10,361 bases of DNA from an uncultured Bacteroidales bacterium (GTDB lineage Bacteria > Bacteroidota > Bacteroidia > Bacteroidales > UBA932). The stretch is taken from assembly GCA_900546445.1 (NCBI GenBank), contig URCV01000053.1, positions 1 through 10,361 on the forward strand. The letters run 5' to 3'. The notes under the pieces were generated by a model that was given only the letters and a program-made list of their open reading frames with translations, had not been told where the DNA came from and ran no database searches. Below, piece by piece: positions 1 to 6,092 of the stretch. Made by a program: the position numbers and the translations under genes. Each line of letters begins with the position of its first letter. The first letter of the stretch is position 1.

Positions 1-291
1 CAGGAAGACGTAGTAATTCTCAGTCTGCGAGGCAATTCTGGAATAAAGGTATTCTTTCAGCTTCTCGCGGTCCAGTAATTCCTGGGGAGTGTCCTCATCC
101 TCAATATCAAAGGAAATGATGATAATGTTATCTTCGGGAACACCTTTGGAGATGAGATAATCCTTGTATATGGGATCCAAGAGAAAGGATTTACCGGAAC
201 GCCTCGGTCCGGTAATCGCTTTAATCTGCCCATTATCCCTCCTGACAATCAGTCGGTTAAGATACAAATCCCGTTTTACGTAAGCATTCAT
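1..291 (-). CDS. AAA_14/DUF4143-type ATPase, N-terminal part (cut by left edge)
   Basis: The first 97 codons of a minus-strand gene are visible; the rest lies beyond the left edge. The protein begins MNAYVKRDLYLNRLIVRRDN and has a clear Walker A loop, GPRRSGKS, at residues 28-35, preceded by a hydrophobic strand (IKAIT). The visible part ends at NYYVFL, which looks like the start of the Walker B strand; acidic residues would follow outside the window. This layout (short basic N-terminus, P-loop near residue 30, strand near residue 95) is typical of the Bacteroidales AAA_14 ATPases that carry a C-terminal DUF4143 region. Their cellular role is poorly known, and the DUF4143 part is inferred, not seen. 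The ATG at 291 is chosen because the family motif begins right there and a good promoter lies just upstream. A second ATG at 287 is in another frame. Confidence 0.85.
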   Translation of the reverse strand, partial: MNAYVKRDLYLNRLIVRRDNGQIKAITGPRRSGKSFLLDPIYKDYLISKGVPEDNIIIISFDIEDEDTPQELLDREKLKEYLYSRIASQTENYYVFL

Positions 292-300
292 AATATTCTA

Positions 301-340
301 CTTTCGAAATCTACTGCAAATTTACAGTAAATTTCGAAAG
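301..340. repeat. 40-bp palindrome over the ATPase promoter
   Basis: The outer arms CTTTCGAAAT (301-310) and ATTTCGAAAG (331-340) are perfect inverted repeats. The inner arms TACTG (312-316) and CAGTA (325-329) are also perfect and share the same centre, as does the core AAATTT (318-323). Only two of the 20 symmetric pairs mismatch (311/330 and 317/324). The palindrome covers the -7 box and the predicted transcription start of the ATPase gene, so it is a candidate operator. It could instead be a mobile palindromic element or an end of a small hitchhiking unit. Confidence 0.8.
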
Positions 341-347
341 CAACAAA
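317..347 (-). promoter_or_regulatory. Bacteroidetes-type promoter of the AAA_14 ATPase
   Basis: On the minus strand, TAAATTTG (317-324) matches the -7 element TAnnTTTG exactly. TTTG (344-347) fits the -33 element, with a 19-bp spacer. Predicted transcription would start near 313, giving a leader of about 22 nt before the ATG at 291. The -7 box lies at the centre of the palindrome 301-340, so a protein bound there would block the promoter. Confidence 0.7.
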
Positions 348-363
348 GTCATAGTGTGACTTT
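345..363. repeat. Small inverted repeat between the protease and ATPase genes
   Basis: AAAGTCA (345-351) and TGACTTT (357-363) form a perfect 7-bp inverted repeat around a 5-nt loop. It overlaps the -33 box of the ATPase promoter and lies downstream of the protease operon in the minus direction. It could be a weak terminator for that operon, although the following minus-strand bases are only moderately T-rich, or an upstream operator. No other terminator is visible between 292 and 461. Confidence 0.4.
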
Positions 364-461
364 CTTAACTGAAATAATGCCGATAAGACTTGTCCTCGTC
401 ACTAAGCCAATCCTCTTAAGGCGTTCCCATCCGGGCAAACGGCCTTTCACCGGAGCCCCCG

Positions 462-1985
462 CTACTTCTTCACCGCGGCGGCGAAAGTTTCGTCTATGGA
501 GAGGTAGATGTGGTAGAAGGCGTTATCCGAAAGGGCGCTGTAGCGACCCACGAGGGCGCGAATCTGCGTCATCATATAATCTTTCGAGTCTTCCCACTCT
601 CCCTTCTTAGGCACGAGACCATCCGTTTTCTTTACGAACTGAAGGAATTGCTTGTCGAGTTCGGCCCGGTCCAGATAGTCGAGCAGCTGCGCGTAATCAT
701 CTATGGCAGAAAGCTCTGCGTGATGCTTATCGAAGTAATGGGAAGCGAAGCGTAAGGCACTCGCCTTCTTGTTACACTTAATATAGAAATCGGATGCGCG
801 CGTGGTATCAAGAGGCACGAAAACGTCCGGGATGATACCTCCGTTTTCGATTTTCATACTATCCTTCTGCACCATCTCGCTACCGGCGTATCTTTTATAG
901 ACTTCAAAGGCATAGTCCTCCGTATAAGGCTTCTGTATGCACCTTCCGGAAGGAGTATGGAAACGCGCCACCGTAAGACGAATTCCACTACCATCGGTAA
1001 AGTTGATAGGTTCCTGAACGAGTCCCTTACCGAACGAGCGGCGGCCCACTATCGTAGCACGATGATTATCCTGAAGCGCTCCCGCGAAAATCTCACTCGA
1101 AGACGCACTACCCTCGTTAATCAAAAGACTTACAGGGAGATCCTGATAAGGTCCACGACCATCTGCGCGATAATCCTCACGCGCTCTCTTCCTTCCCTCC
1201 AGAAAAACTATAAGCGAATCCTTAGGAAGAAATAGATTGCTCATCATAAGAGCCTGGTCGAAATATCCACCGGAATTATCCCTCAAATCCACTACCAGAT
1301 GCTCCATTCCCTGCGCACGTAATCCGGCGATAGCCTTCACGAACTCTTCATAAGTGCTTCGAGAGAACTTGGACACACGCACATAACCATCTGTCGCACT
1401 TGTCATAAAGGCAGCATCCACCGAATGCATAGGAATCTTTCCGCGAGTAATCTCGAATGGAATCACCTCTCCGTCGCGCTTCACCGTCACCTTGACTTTC
1501 GTGCCTGCCGGACCTTTCATCCTTCGAACCATACTGTCCTGCGGATAATGCACGCCGGCTATGTTCACATCGTCCACCATCAGGAGCCTGTCCCCCGCCA
1601 GCACGCCGCACTTCTGTGCAGGACCGCCCGGAATGGACTCTATGACCACTGCAGTGTCGTTCGGGACATTGAATTGTATGCCAATCCCATCGAACCCGGC
1701 TGCGAGCGAATTGTCGCTCTCCTCGCGCACCTGAGGAGGCATATAAGTAGAGTGAGGGTCCAATTTTGAAAGCGCAGCCTCGACCGCAGCGTCGGTAAGC
1801 GCTTTCTTGTCGACGGTGTCGACATAATTGGCATCGATCTGTTCGAGAATCAGATTCAGTTTGCGCCAATCCCTGTACTGCGTGTTATACAACGCCTTAC
1901 GCTCGCGTACTTGGAAAAAGAAGCTAACGGCCATCGCTCCGATGAGCACTCCGAGTACCGCTGTCAATATAGAATTATTCCTCAT
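462..1985 (-). CDS. S41-family C-terminal processing protease (CtpA/Prc type)
   Basis: A 507-residue serine protease of family S41 with the usual order of parts: one N-terminal membrane segment (about residues 6-24), a short helical linker, a PDZ domain (about 92-172) and the protease domain (about 185-395). A further C-terminal extension of about 110 residues follows. The catalytic Ser is most likely S295 in GSASSSEI, the general base K320 in SFGKG, with D306 between them; the spacings of 11 and 25 residues match E. coli Prc. It should act in the periplasm, anchored by its N-terminus, trimming or degrading proteins from their C-termini. The start at 1985 is preferred over an upstream ATG at 2021 because it begins directly at the membrane anchor and has GGAG 7 nt upstream. 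It overlaps the deaminase gene by 11 nt, so it is probably translated from the same mRNA by coupling. Confidence 0.93.
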   Translation of the reverse strand: MRNNSILTAVLGVLIGAMAVSFFFQVRERKALYNTQYRDWRKLNLILEQIDANYVDTVDKKALTDAAVEAALSKLDPHSTYMPPQVREESDNSLAAGFDGIGIQFNVPNDTAVVIESIPGGPAQKCGVLAGDRLLMVDDVNIAGVHYPQDSMVRRMKGPAGTKVKVTVKRDGEVIPFEITRGKIPMHSVDAAFMTSATDGYVRVSKFSRSTYEEFVKAIAGLRAQGMEHLVVDLRDNSGGYFDQALMMSNLFLPKDSLIVFLEGRKRAREDYRADGRGPYQDLPVSLLINEGSASSSEIFAGALQDNHRATIVGRRSFGKGLVQEPINFTDGSGIRLTVARFHTPSGRCIQKPYTEDYAFEVYKRYAGSEMVQKDSMKIENGGIIPDVFVPLDTTRASDFYIKCNKKASALRFASHYFDKHHAELSAIDDYAQLLDYLDRAELDKQFLQFVKKTDGLVPKKGEWEDSKDYMMTQIRALVGRYSALSDNAFYHIYLSIDETFAAAVKK

Positions 1986-2394
1986 TTTCTTTCTCCAAAT
2001 GAACGCACTCGATTCCGGCACGTCTCAAAAGTTCAATACCGTCGAGAAGACGATATTCATCCATATAAACCACCCTTTTGATTCCCGCTTGGATAATCAA
2101 TTTCGCACACTCCATACAAGGAGATGCCGTAACATAGAGTGTGGCCCCCTCCGAACTATTACCCGACTTGGCCACTTTAGAGATGGCATTAGCCTCAGCG
2201 TGAAGAACATAAGGCTTAGTAATCCCGTTTTCGTCTTCGCAGACATTTTCGAATCCCGACGGCGTTCCGTTATAGCCATCGGAAATAATCATCCTGTCCT
2301 TGACTATGAGTGCGCCTACCTGGCGTCTTTTGCAGTAGGAATTCTTAGCCCATACCTGAGCCATCTCCAAGTACCTTTCGTCGAATTTGTTCAT
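1975..2394 (-). CDS. dCMP/CMP deaminase-family zinc deaminase
   Basis: A complete 139-residue cytidine/deoxycytidylate deaminase-fold protein. The zinc-site motifs are intact: HAE at 65-67, with H65 as ligand and E67 as proton shuttle, and PCMEC at 92-96, with C93 and C96 as ligands. The nearby NGTPSG stretch (42-47) is typical of dCMP deaminases (ComEB-like), which turn dCMP into dUMP for thymidylate synthesis. The length fits the short bacterial form. Its ATG at 2394 shares one base with the TAA stop of the upstream acyl-CoA synthetase gene, and its 3' end overlaps the S41 protease start. It is therefore the middle gene of a three-gene operon. The exact substrate (dCMP rather than another deaminated nucleotide) is inferred from the family. 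Confidence 0.9.
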   Translation of the reverse strand: MNKFDERYLEMAQVWAKNSYCKRRQVGALIVKDRMIISDGYNGTPSGFENVCEDENGITKPYVLHAEANAISKVAKSGNSSEGATLYVTASPCMECAKLIIQAGIKRVVYMDEYRLLDGIELLRRAGIECVHLEKENEE

Positions 2395-4049
2395 TATTTG
2401 TTCTTTTGATATAAGTATCTCTTGATGTTGCGCTTAGGCGTCCTCTCGAAATCGTTCTCGATGAACTCTATCTTGCGAATCTGTGCATAGTTCGGCAGAG
2501 CCTTGTTCACCTCGGGGAGCATGCTCTGAAGCTTGCCCTCTATGTCCTCTTTCGAGATGCCGTACATACGCGACGCCGCATAATCCGGGTAGATTATGGC
2601 GGTAAGTCCGCCCTTATCCTCCACTACGAGAGACTCCACCACATAAGGGAAGTTGTTTATCACGGCCTCAAGCTCTTCAGGATAAATATTCTGTCCATTG
2701 GCCGAAAGAATCATACACTTGCAACGCCCCTTTAGATAGAGGTAGCCGTTCTTGATGATTCCCATATCGCCGGTGCGGAACCATCCGTCCTGCGTAAATA
2801 CTTCTTTAGTAGCCTCTTCGTTCTTATAATATCCTAAGAAGACATTCTGTCCGCTCACCTGCACCTCGCCCGGAATCTTCGCCGGGTCAGGAGAATCCAC
2901 CCTTATCTTGCATCCAGGAACGACCTTACCGGAAGAACCCACCTTAGCCTTGTTCCACTTTACATAGGTGATGATAGGAGCACACTCCGTCATACCATAG
3001 CCCACGGTAAATGGGAAATGGAGCCTGTGGAAGAATTTTTCCACTTCCGGATTCACGGCTGCACCACCGAGAATAACCTCTTCGAACTCTCCTCCGAAGG
3101 CTGCGATTACCCTCTTCCTCATATACTTACGCACTATTCCTCCTATGAAAGGCGCAGCGAAGAAGAATTTGAGTTTCTCCGCTACAGGCTTGAGCTGAGT
3201 CTTGTACACCTTCTCTATAATAAGAGGCACGGCGATGATTACCGAAGGGTGAATCTCTGCGAAAGCGCTCATAATCACCTTAGGACTAGGCGTCTTGGTC
3301 AAGAAATAGACATGCGCGCCTATGCTGATTTCGAACAGGAACTCGAACATAAGTCCGTACATATGTGCGAGCGGGAGCATAGACACTATCTTCGAATTGC
3401 TGTCCATCTGCGGCTCGGCGACGTGGGCGGCGAAATACATATTGCAGGCGATGGCTCTGTACGGAATCATCACGCCCTTCGAGAATCCCGAGGTGCCGGA
3501 TGTGTAGTTTATAATGGCCAATTCGTCCGGCTTGTCCTCGTAGTAACAAATCTGTTCCGGACGCAGTCCACAAGGGTATTTGCGTCTAAATTCCATTACT
3601 ACATCCATTCTGATGGCGTCGATGTCGTCTTTTACGGACATCAAGCACTGAAGGTCTGAGATGTTCACGACCACTTCGAGGTCGGGCAGATTCTTGGAGT
3701 CCAATTGGGCCCAGACGGTTTCATCCACAAAGAATACTCTGGATTCGGAATGTCCGAGAAGATATATTATGCTGTCGGGATTAAATTCGTGAAGAATAGG
3801 CACAGGCACCGCGCCGTAGGTCATAGCCGCGAGGAAGCACACGCCCCAATTGGCCTGATTACGTCCGCATATGGCCACGCGATCGCCCGGTTTTAAGCCA
3901 CAACGCTGGAAGATAACGTGCATCATTTCGATTCTCTCCGCCACCATAGCGTAGTTCATCGTCTCCCCCTGGTAGTTTGAAAGGGCTAACTTCCACCAAT
4001 TTTCCTTGAAACTGGCTTCAAGTTTTTTGTTAACTGAGTTAATGTTCAT
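2394..4049 (-). CDS. AMP-binding long-chain acyl-CoA synthetase-like ligase
   Basis: A 551-residue member of the ANL (adenylate-forming) superfamily, probably activating a fatty acid with ATP to an acyl-adenylate and then to acyl-CoA. Visible core motifs are YTSGTSGFSKG (183-192 region, the ATP phosphate loop), YGMTE (351-355), TGD (426-428) and the hinge stretch around 440-461 with GQNIYPEE. Near the C-terminus, TPKRNIKR (537-544) occupies the place of the A10 motif. Asn541 seems to sit where the catalytic lysine usually is, which makes the exact chemistry less certain. The start at 4049 is chosen because the next upstream ATG, at 4085, lies upstream of the predicted transcription start. It is the first gene of the operon with the deaminase and protease and diverges from the LytTR gene. 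Substrate chain length cannot be told from the sequence. Confidence 0.88.
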   Translation of the reverse strand: MNINSVNKKLEASFKENWWKLALSNYQGETMNYAMVAERIEMMHVIFQRCGLKPGDRVAICGRNQANWGVCFLAAMTYGAVPVPILHEFNPDSIIYLLGHSESRVFFVDETVWAQLDSKNLPDLEVVVNISDLQCLMSVKDDIDAIRMDVVMEFRRKYPCGLRPEQICYYEDKPDELAIINYTSGTSGFSKGVMIPYRAIACNMYFAAHVAEPQMDSNSKIVSMLPLAHMYGLMFEFLFEISIGAHVYFLTKTPSPKVIMSAFAEIHPSVIIAVPLIIEKVYKTQLKPVAEKLKFFFAAPFIGGIVRKYMRKRVIAAFGGEFEEVILGGAAVNPEVEKFFHRLHFPFTVGYGMTECAPIITYVKWNKAKVGSSGKVVPGCKIRVDSPDPAKIPGEVQVSGQNVFLGYYKNEEATKEVFTQDGWFRTGDMGIIKNGYLYLKGRCKCMILSANGQNIYPEELEAVINNFPYVVESLVVEDKGGLTAIIYPDYAASRMYGISKEDIEGKLQSMLPEVNKALPNYAQIRKIEFIENDFERTPKRNIKRYLYQKNK

Positions 4050-4074
4050 ATAAATTAGGTTTCGTACTAACTGA

Positions 4075-4082
4075 CAAAAATA
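4075..4082 (-). promoter_or_regulatory. -7 element for the ligase-deaminase-protease operon
   Basis: TATTTTTG on the minus strand matches TAnnTTTG exactly. Transcription would start near 4071, leaving about 22 nt before the ATG at 4049. I see no good -33 TTTG at the expected 19-21 bp spacing, so the promoter may be weak or need an activator. Confidence 0.55.
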
Positions 4083-4094
4083 CACAATTTTTTG

Positions 4095-4102
4095 TATTTT
4101 TG
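4095..4102 (+). promoter_or_regulatory. -7 element for the LytTR regulator gene
   Basis: TATTTTTG on the plus strand is an exact TAnnTTTG match and the mirror image of the minus-strand box at 4075-4082. It ends only 5 bp before the ATG at 4108, so the mRNA would have almost no leader. No -33 box is visible at the normal spacing. Confidence 0.5.
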
Positions 4103-4107
4103 CATTT

Positions 4108-4923
4108 ATGCGTACTCAAAACGAAATATCTAGGGAGTTCTTCAAGTTTCCGAGCCAAATAATACACTTTTTGGGCTTACCTATATTCTTCTTCGTTTTC
4201 GTGCTGATTTACAGGCCGAAGACGACCATAGAGTTTTTAGATATCAGGGGATTGATGGATTTCAACCTCATAATCCTGAGTTGTATTCTGCTGCTGGTAA
4301 TGGTGGGAACCAGACTCGCTTTCTTCTTCTTGAAGAAGGTGATGCACCTTAACTATATATTATATGCGGGGTGGTGCGTCTGCGAGACCATCATTTTCTG
4401 CCTGTTCGGAGCCCTCTACCTTCACCTTATGCAAGGCCGTGTGGAGTCCTTCTTCAGCGTGGTCTCACAATGCATCTCCCAATTCAGCCTCATAGTGCTC
4501 TGGCCATACCTAATAATAGCATCGTACTGCACCATCAGGGGGAAGAACGAGGAATTGGCCTCGCCGCTCGGCGCAGAAGAAGGCCGAATCCACTTCAGGG
4601 ATGAGAACAAGAAGGTAAAGCTCATCGTAGCGGCCAATTCCATCCTATATATAGAGGCGCGCGAGAACTATGTGGAAATCGTCTATACGGACGCCGATGT
4701 GGTCAAGCGCTACACGCTGCGATCTTCGATGAAAAAGCTGGAGCCTATCCTCCACGCCCAGGGCTTGCAGCGCTGCCACAGAGCCTATTACATAAATCCC
4801 AAGCACATAAAGGTCCTGAGCAAGGACCCGCGCGGCTATATGGTCGCAGACCTGGATGTATCTTCACTGCCATCTATCCCGGTTTCCAAGACCTACTACG
4901 CAGCCCTTTCGGCGCTGTTATAG
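4108..4923 (+). CDS. Membrane-anchored LytTR-family DNA-binding regulator
   Basis: A 271-residue protein with four hydrophobic segments (about residues 17-35, 53-75, 84-106 and 118-142) followed by a cytoplasmic LytTR DNA-binding domain (about 165-268). LytTR hallmarks are visible: ILYIEARENYVEI (179-191), RSSMKKLE (205-212), RCHRAYYIN (222-230) and the closing IPVSKTYY (257-264). No receiver or histidine kinase domain is present. It therefore belongs to the Bacteroidetes group in which a membrane domain replaces the response-regulator input. It probably senses a membrane or external signal and regulates nearby or distant genes; the signal and targets are unknown. It diverges from the acyl-CoA synthetase operon and lies upstream of the Ntn-hydrolase gene in the same direction. 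The next in-frame ATG (residue 50) would remove the first membrane segment, so the ATG at 4108 is kept. Confidence 0.9.
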   Translation: MRTQNEISREFFKFPSQIIHFLGLPIFFFVFVLIYRPKTTIEFLDIRGLMDFNLIILSCILLLVMVGTRLAFFFLKKVMHLNYILYAGWCVCETIIFCLFGALYLHLMQGRVESFFSVVSQCISQFSLIVLWPYLIIASYCTIRGKNEELASPLGAEEGRIHFRDENKKVKLIVAANSILYIEARENYVEIVYTDADVVKRYTLRSSMKKLEPILHAQGLQRCHRAYYINPKHIKVLSKDPRGYMVADLDVSSLPSIPVSKTYYAALSALL

Positions 4924-4953
4924 TATAAGAATTCATAACGGAACGAAATTTGT

Positions 4954-5034
4954 TTAGTAATAAGTTACTTTAAATTAAAAAACTATTCTTAAGGATAGTT
5001 TGATTTTTTAAAGTTTACTTAGTTATATTACTAA
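4954..5034. repeat. Large imperfect palindrome between LytTR and Ntn-hydrolase genes
   Basis: The terminator hairpin is flanked by further matching arms: TTAGTAATA (4954-4962) against TATTACTAA (5026-5034), and CTTTAAA (4968-4974) against TTTAAAG (5007-5013). Together these could fold into a long, interrupted AT-rich stem of about 80 nt centred on the terminator. It may be an elaborate terminator, a bidirectional attenuator, or a protein-binding region for the downstream gene. Confidence 0.5.
4980..5008 (+). terminator. Intrinsic terminator after the LytTR gene
   Basis: AAACTATTCTT (4980-4990) and AAGGATAGTTT (4991-5001) form a stem with one G-T pair and a small TTAA turn, followed by TGATTTTTT. 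The stem is AT-rich, so termination may be partial. It lies 57 bp past the LytTR stop and 47 bp before the Ntn-hydrolase start. Confidence 0.6.
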
Positions 5035-5039
5035 CCATC

Positions 5040-5047
5040 TAACATTG
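5040..5047 (+). promoter_or_regulatory. Possible -7 element for the Ntn-hydrolase gene
   Basis: TAACATTG fits TAnnTTTG with one mismatch and ends 7 bp before the ATG at 5055. No clear -33 box is present. It is the best candidate between the terminator and the gene, but it is weak. Confidence 0.3.
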
Positions 5048-5054
5048 TTTTATT

Positions 5055-6086
5055 ATGAATCACAAATTTATCTCCATTATCGGAGCAGCAGCCCTCGCCA
5101 TAGGGTTCGCACCACACTCCGATGCTTGCACAGGAATGGAACTCAAGACGAAGAATGGCGAAGTCGTGATGGCTCGTACCATAGAATGGAGCGGTTCAGA
5201 TATGAACACATTCTATGTAGTAGTGCCTAAAGCCTATACCCCCGATACCAAATATGCTTTTACGGGCGTAGCAGTGGAACTTCCACAATACATTATGGAA
5301 GGTGTGAATGAGAAAGGTCTTTCAGCCGGACTTTTCTATTTCCCTGACTACGGCAAATACGAAGAAGAAGCTAACGGAAAGACAAGCATATCGGATTTCG
5401 AACTCGTAGGCTACATTCTTTCACGCTGCGCCACCATCGATGAGGTGAAGAGCACCATCGCAGGCCTTCACATCCACGGAATCGACCCTCGTTCTTCTAC
5501 GGTACACTGGCGCTTCATAGAGGAAAGCGGAAGGCAAGTAGTACTGGAAATCATCGACGGAAAACAAGTATTCTACGAAAACACAGTGGGCGTACTCACG
5601 AATTCCCCTTCATTTGACTATCACCTCACTAACTTGAACAATTACGTGAACCTGATGCCTGGAAGGGCAGAACCCAACACCATAGGACGCCTCAAGATGA
5701 CTTCATTCAGCGGAGGCACCGGAATGCTTGGACTTCCGGGAGACTTCTCCTCTCCATCGAGATTCGTGCGCGTGGCATTCCTGCAGAACACGGCTCCCGT
5801 AAAGGAAACCGCACTGGAGACCGTTACACAGGCATTCCATCTGCTTAACAACTTCGACATCCCTATCGGAATGCAGTTCGCTAAAGGTGAGGAAGTGGTA
5901 GACATCCCAAGCGCGACTCACATAACCGTAGCCAGCGACCTGTCGGGACACAAACTCTACTTCAGGACACTGCATAACTGCGAAATTCGCTGCATAGACC
6001 TGAATAGAATCAATTTCAAGAAAACCGGTTATGTATGCAAGCCTCTCGATAAGGTAAAGGCTGAGACCATACATCAGATATTCTAA
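5055..6086 (+). CDS. Exported choloylglycine hydrolase-family (linear amide C-N) Ntn-hydrolase
   Basis: A complete 343-residue protein of the bile salt hydrolase/penicillin V acylase family, which cleaves linear amide bonds using an N-terminal cysteine. The first 24 residues form a signal peptide (hydrophobic core IIGAAALAIGFA) ending in SDA; cleavage there would expose Cys25 as the nucleophile. Other expected active-site residues are visible: R41 in ARTIEW, N85 in GVNEKGL, N183 in LTNSP and R236 in SRFVR. At the position of the usual catalytic-site Asp there is Glu44, a variant that, as I recall, occurs in a Gram-negative branch of the family. Bile salt deconjugation is plausible in a gut organism, but penicillin V, N-acyl homoserine lactones or other N-acyl amides are equally possible. 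Location should be periplasmic or outer-surface. It follows the LytTR gene in the same direction but behind a terminator. Confidence 0.88.
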   Translation: MNHKFISIIGAAALAIGFAPHSDACTGMELKTKNGEVVMARTIEWSGSDMNTFYVVVPKAYTPDTKYAFTGVAVELPQYIMEGVNEKGLSAGLFYFPDYGKYEEEANGKTSISDFELVGYILSRCATIDEVKSTIAGLHIHGIDPRSSTVHWRFIEESGRQVVLEIIDGKQVFYENTVGVLTNSPSFDYHLTNLNNYVNLMPGRAEPNTIGRLKMTSFSGGTGMLGLPGDFSSPSRFVRVAFLQNTAPVKETALETVTQAFHLLNNFDIPIGMQFAKGEEVVDIPSATHITVASDLSGHKLYFRTLHNCEIRCIDLNRINFKKTGYVCKPLDKVKAETIHQIF

Positions 6087-6092
6087 GATGGA

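Noticed and set aside
364..461. Structured RNA or tRNA-like element downstream of the protease gene
   Set aside because: Short GC-rich stretches allow small stems, but no cloverleaf, known riboswitch pattern or terminator could be built.
1986..2021. Upstream start for the S41 protease
   Set aside because: The extra 12 residues lie within the deaminase gene and precede a normal membrane anchor. The later ATG has a better ribosome binding site.
3018..3659. Plus-strand open frame (213 codons) opposite the acyl-CoA ligase
   Set aside because: It lies antisense to well-conserved ligase motifs and its translation, rich in His, Arg and Glu, resembles no protein family I know.
4050..4085. Upstream start for the acyl-CoA ligase
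   Set aside because: This ATG lies upstream of the predicted transcription start at about 4071, and the added residues do not extend the conserved domain.
5118..5129. Lipobox reading of SDAC in the Ntn-hydrolase
   Set aside because: The -3 position is Ser rather than Leu/Val/Ile, and this Cys is the expected catalytic nucleophile. Ordinary signal peptidase cleavage is the better reading.
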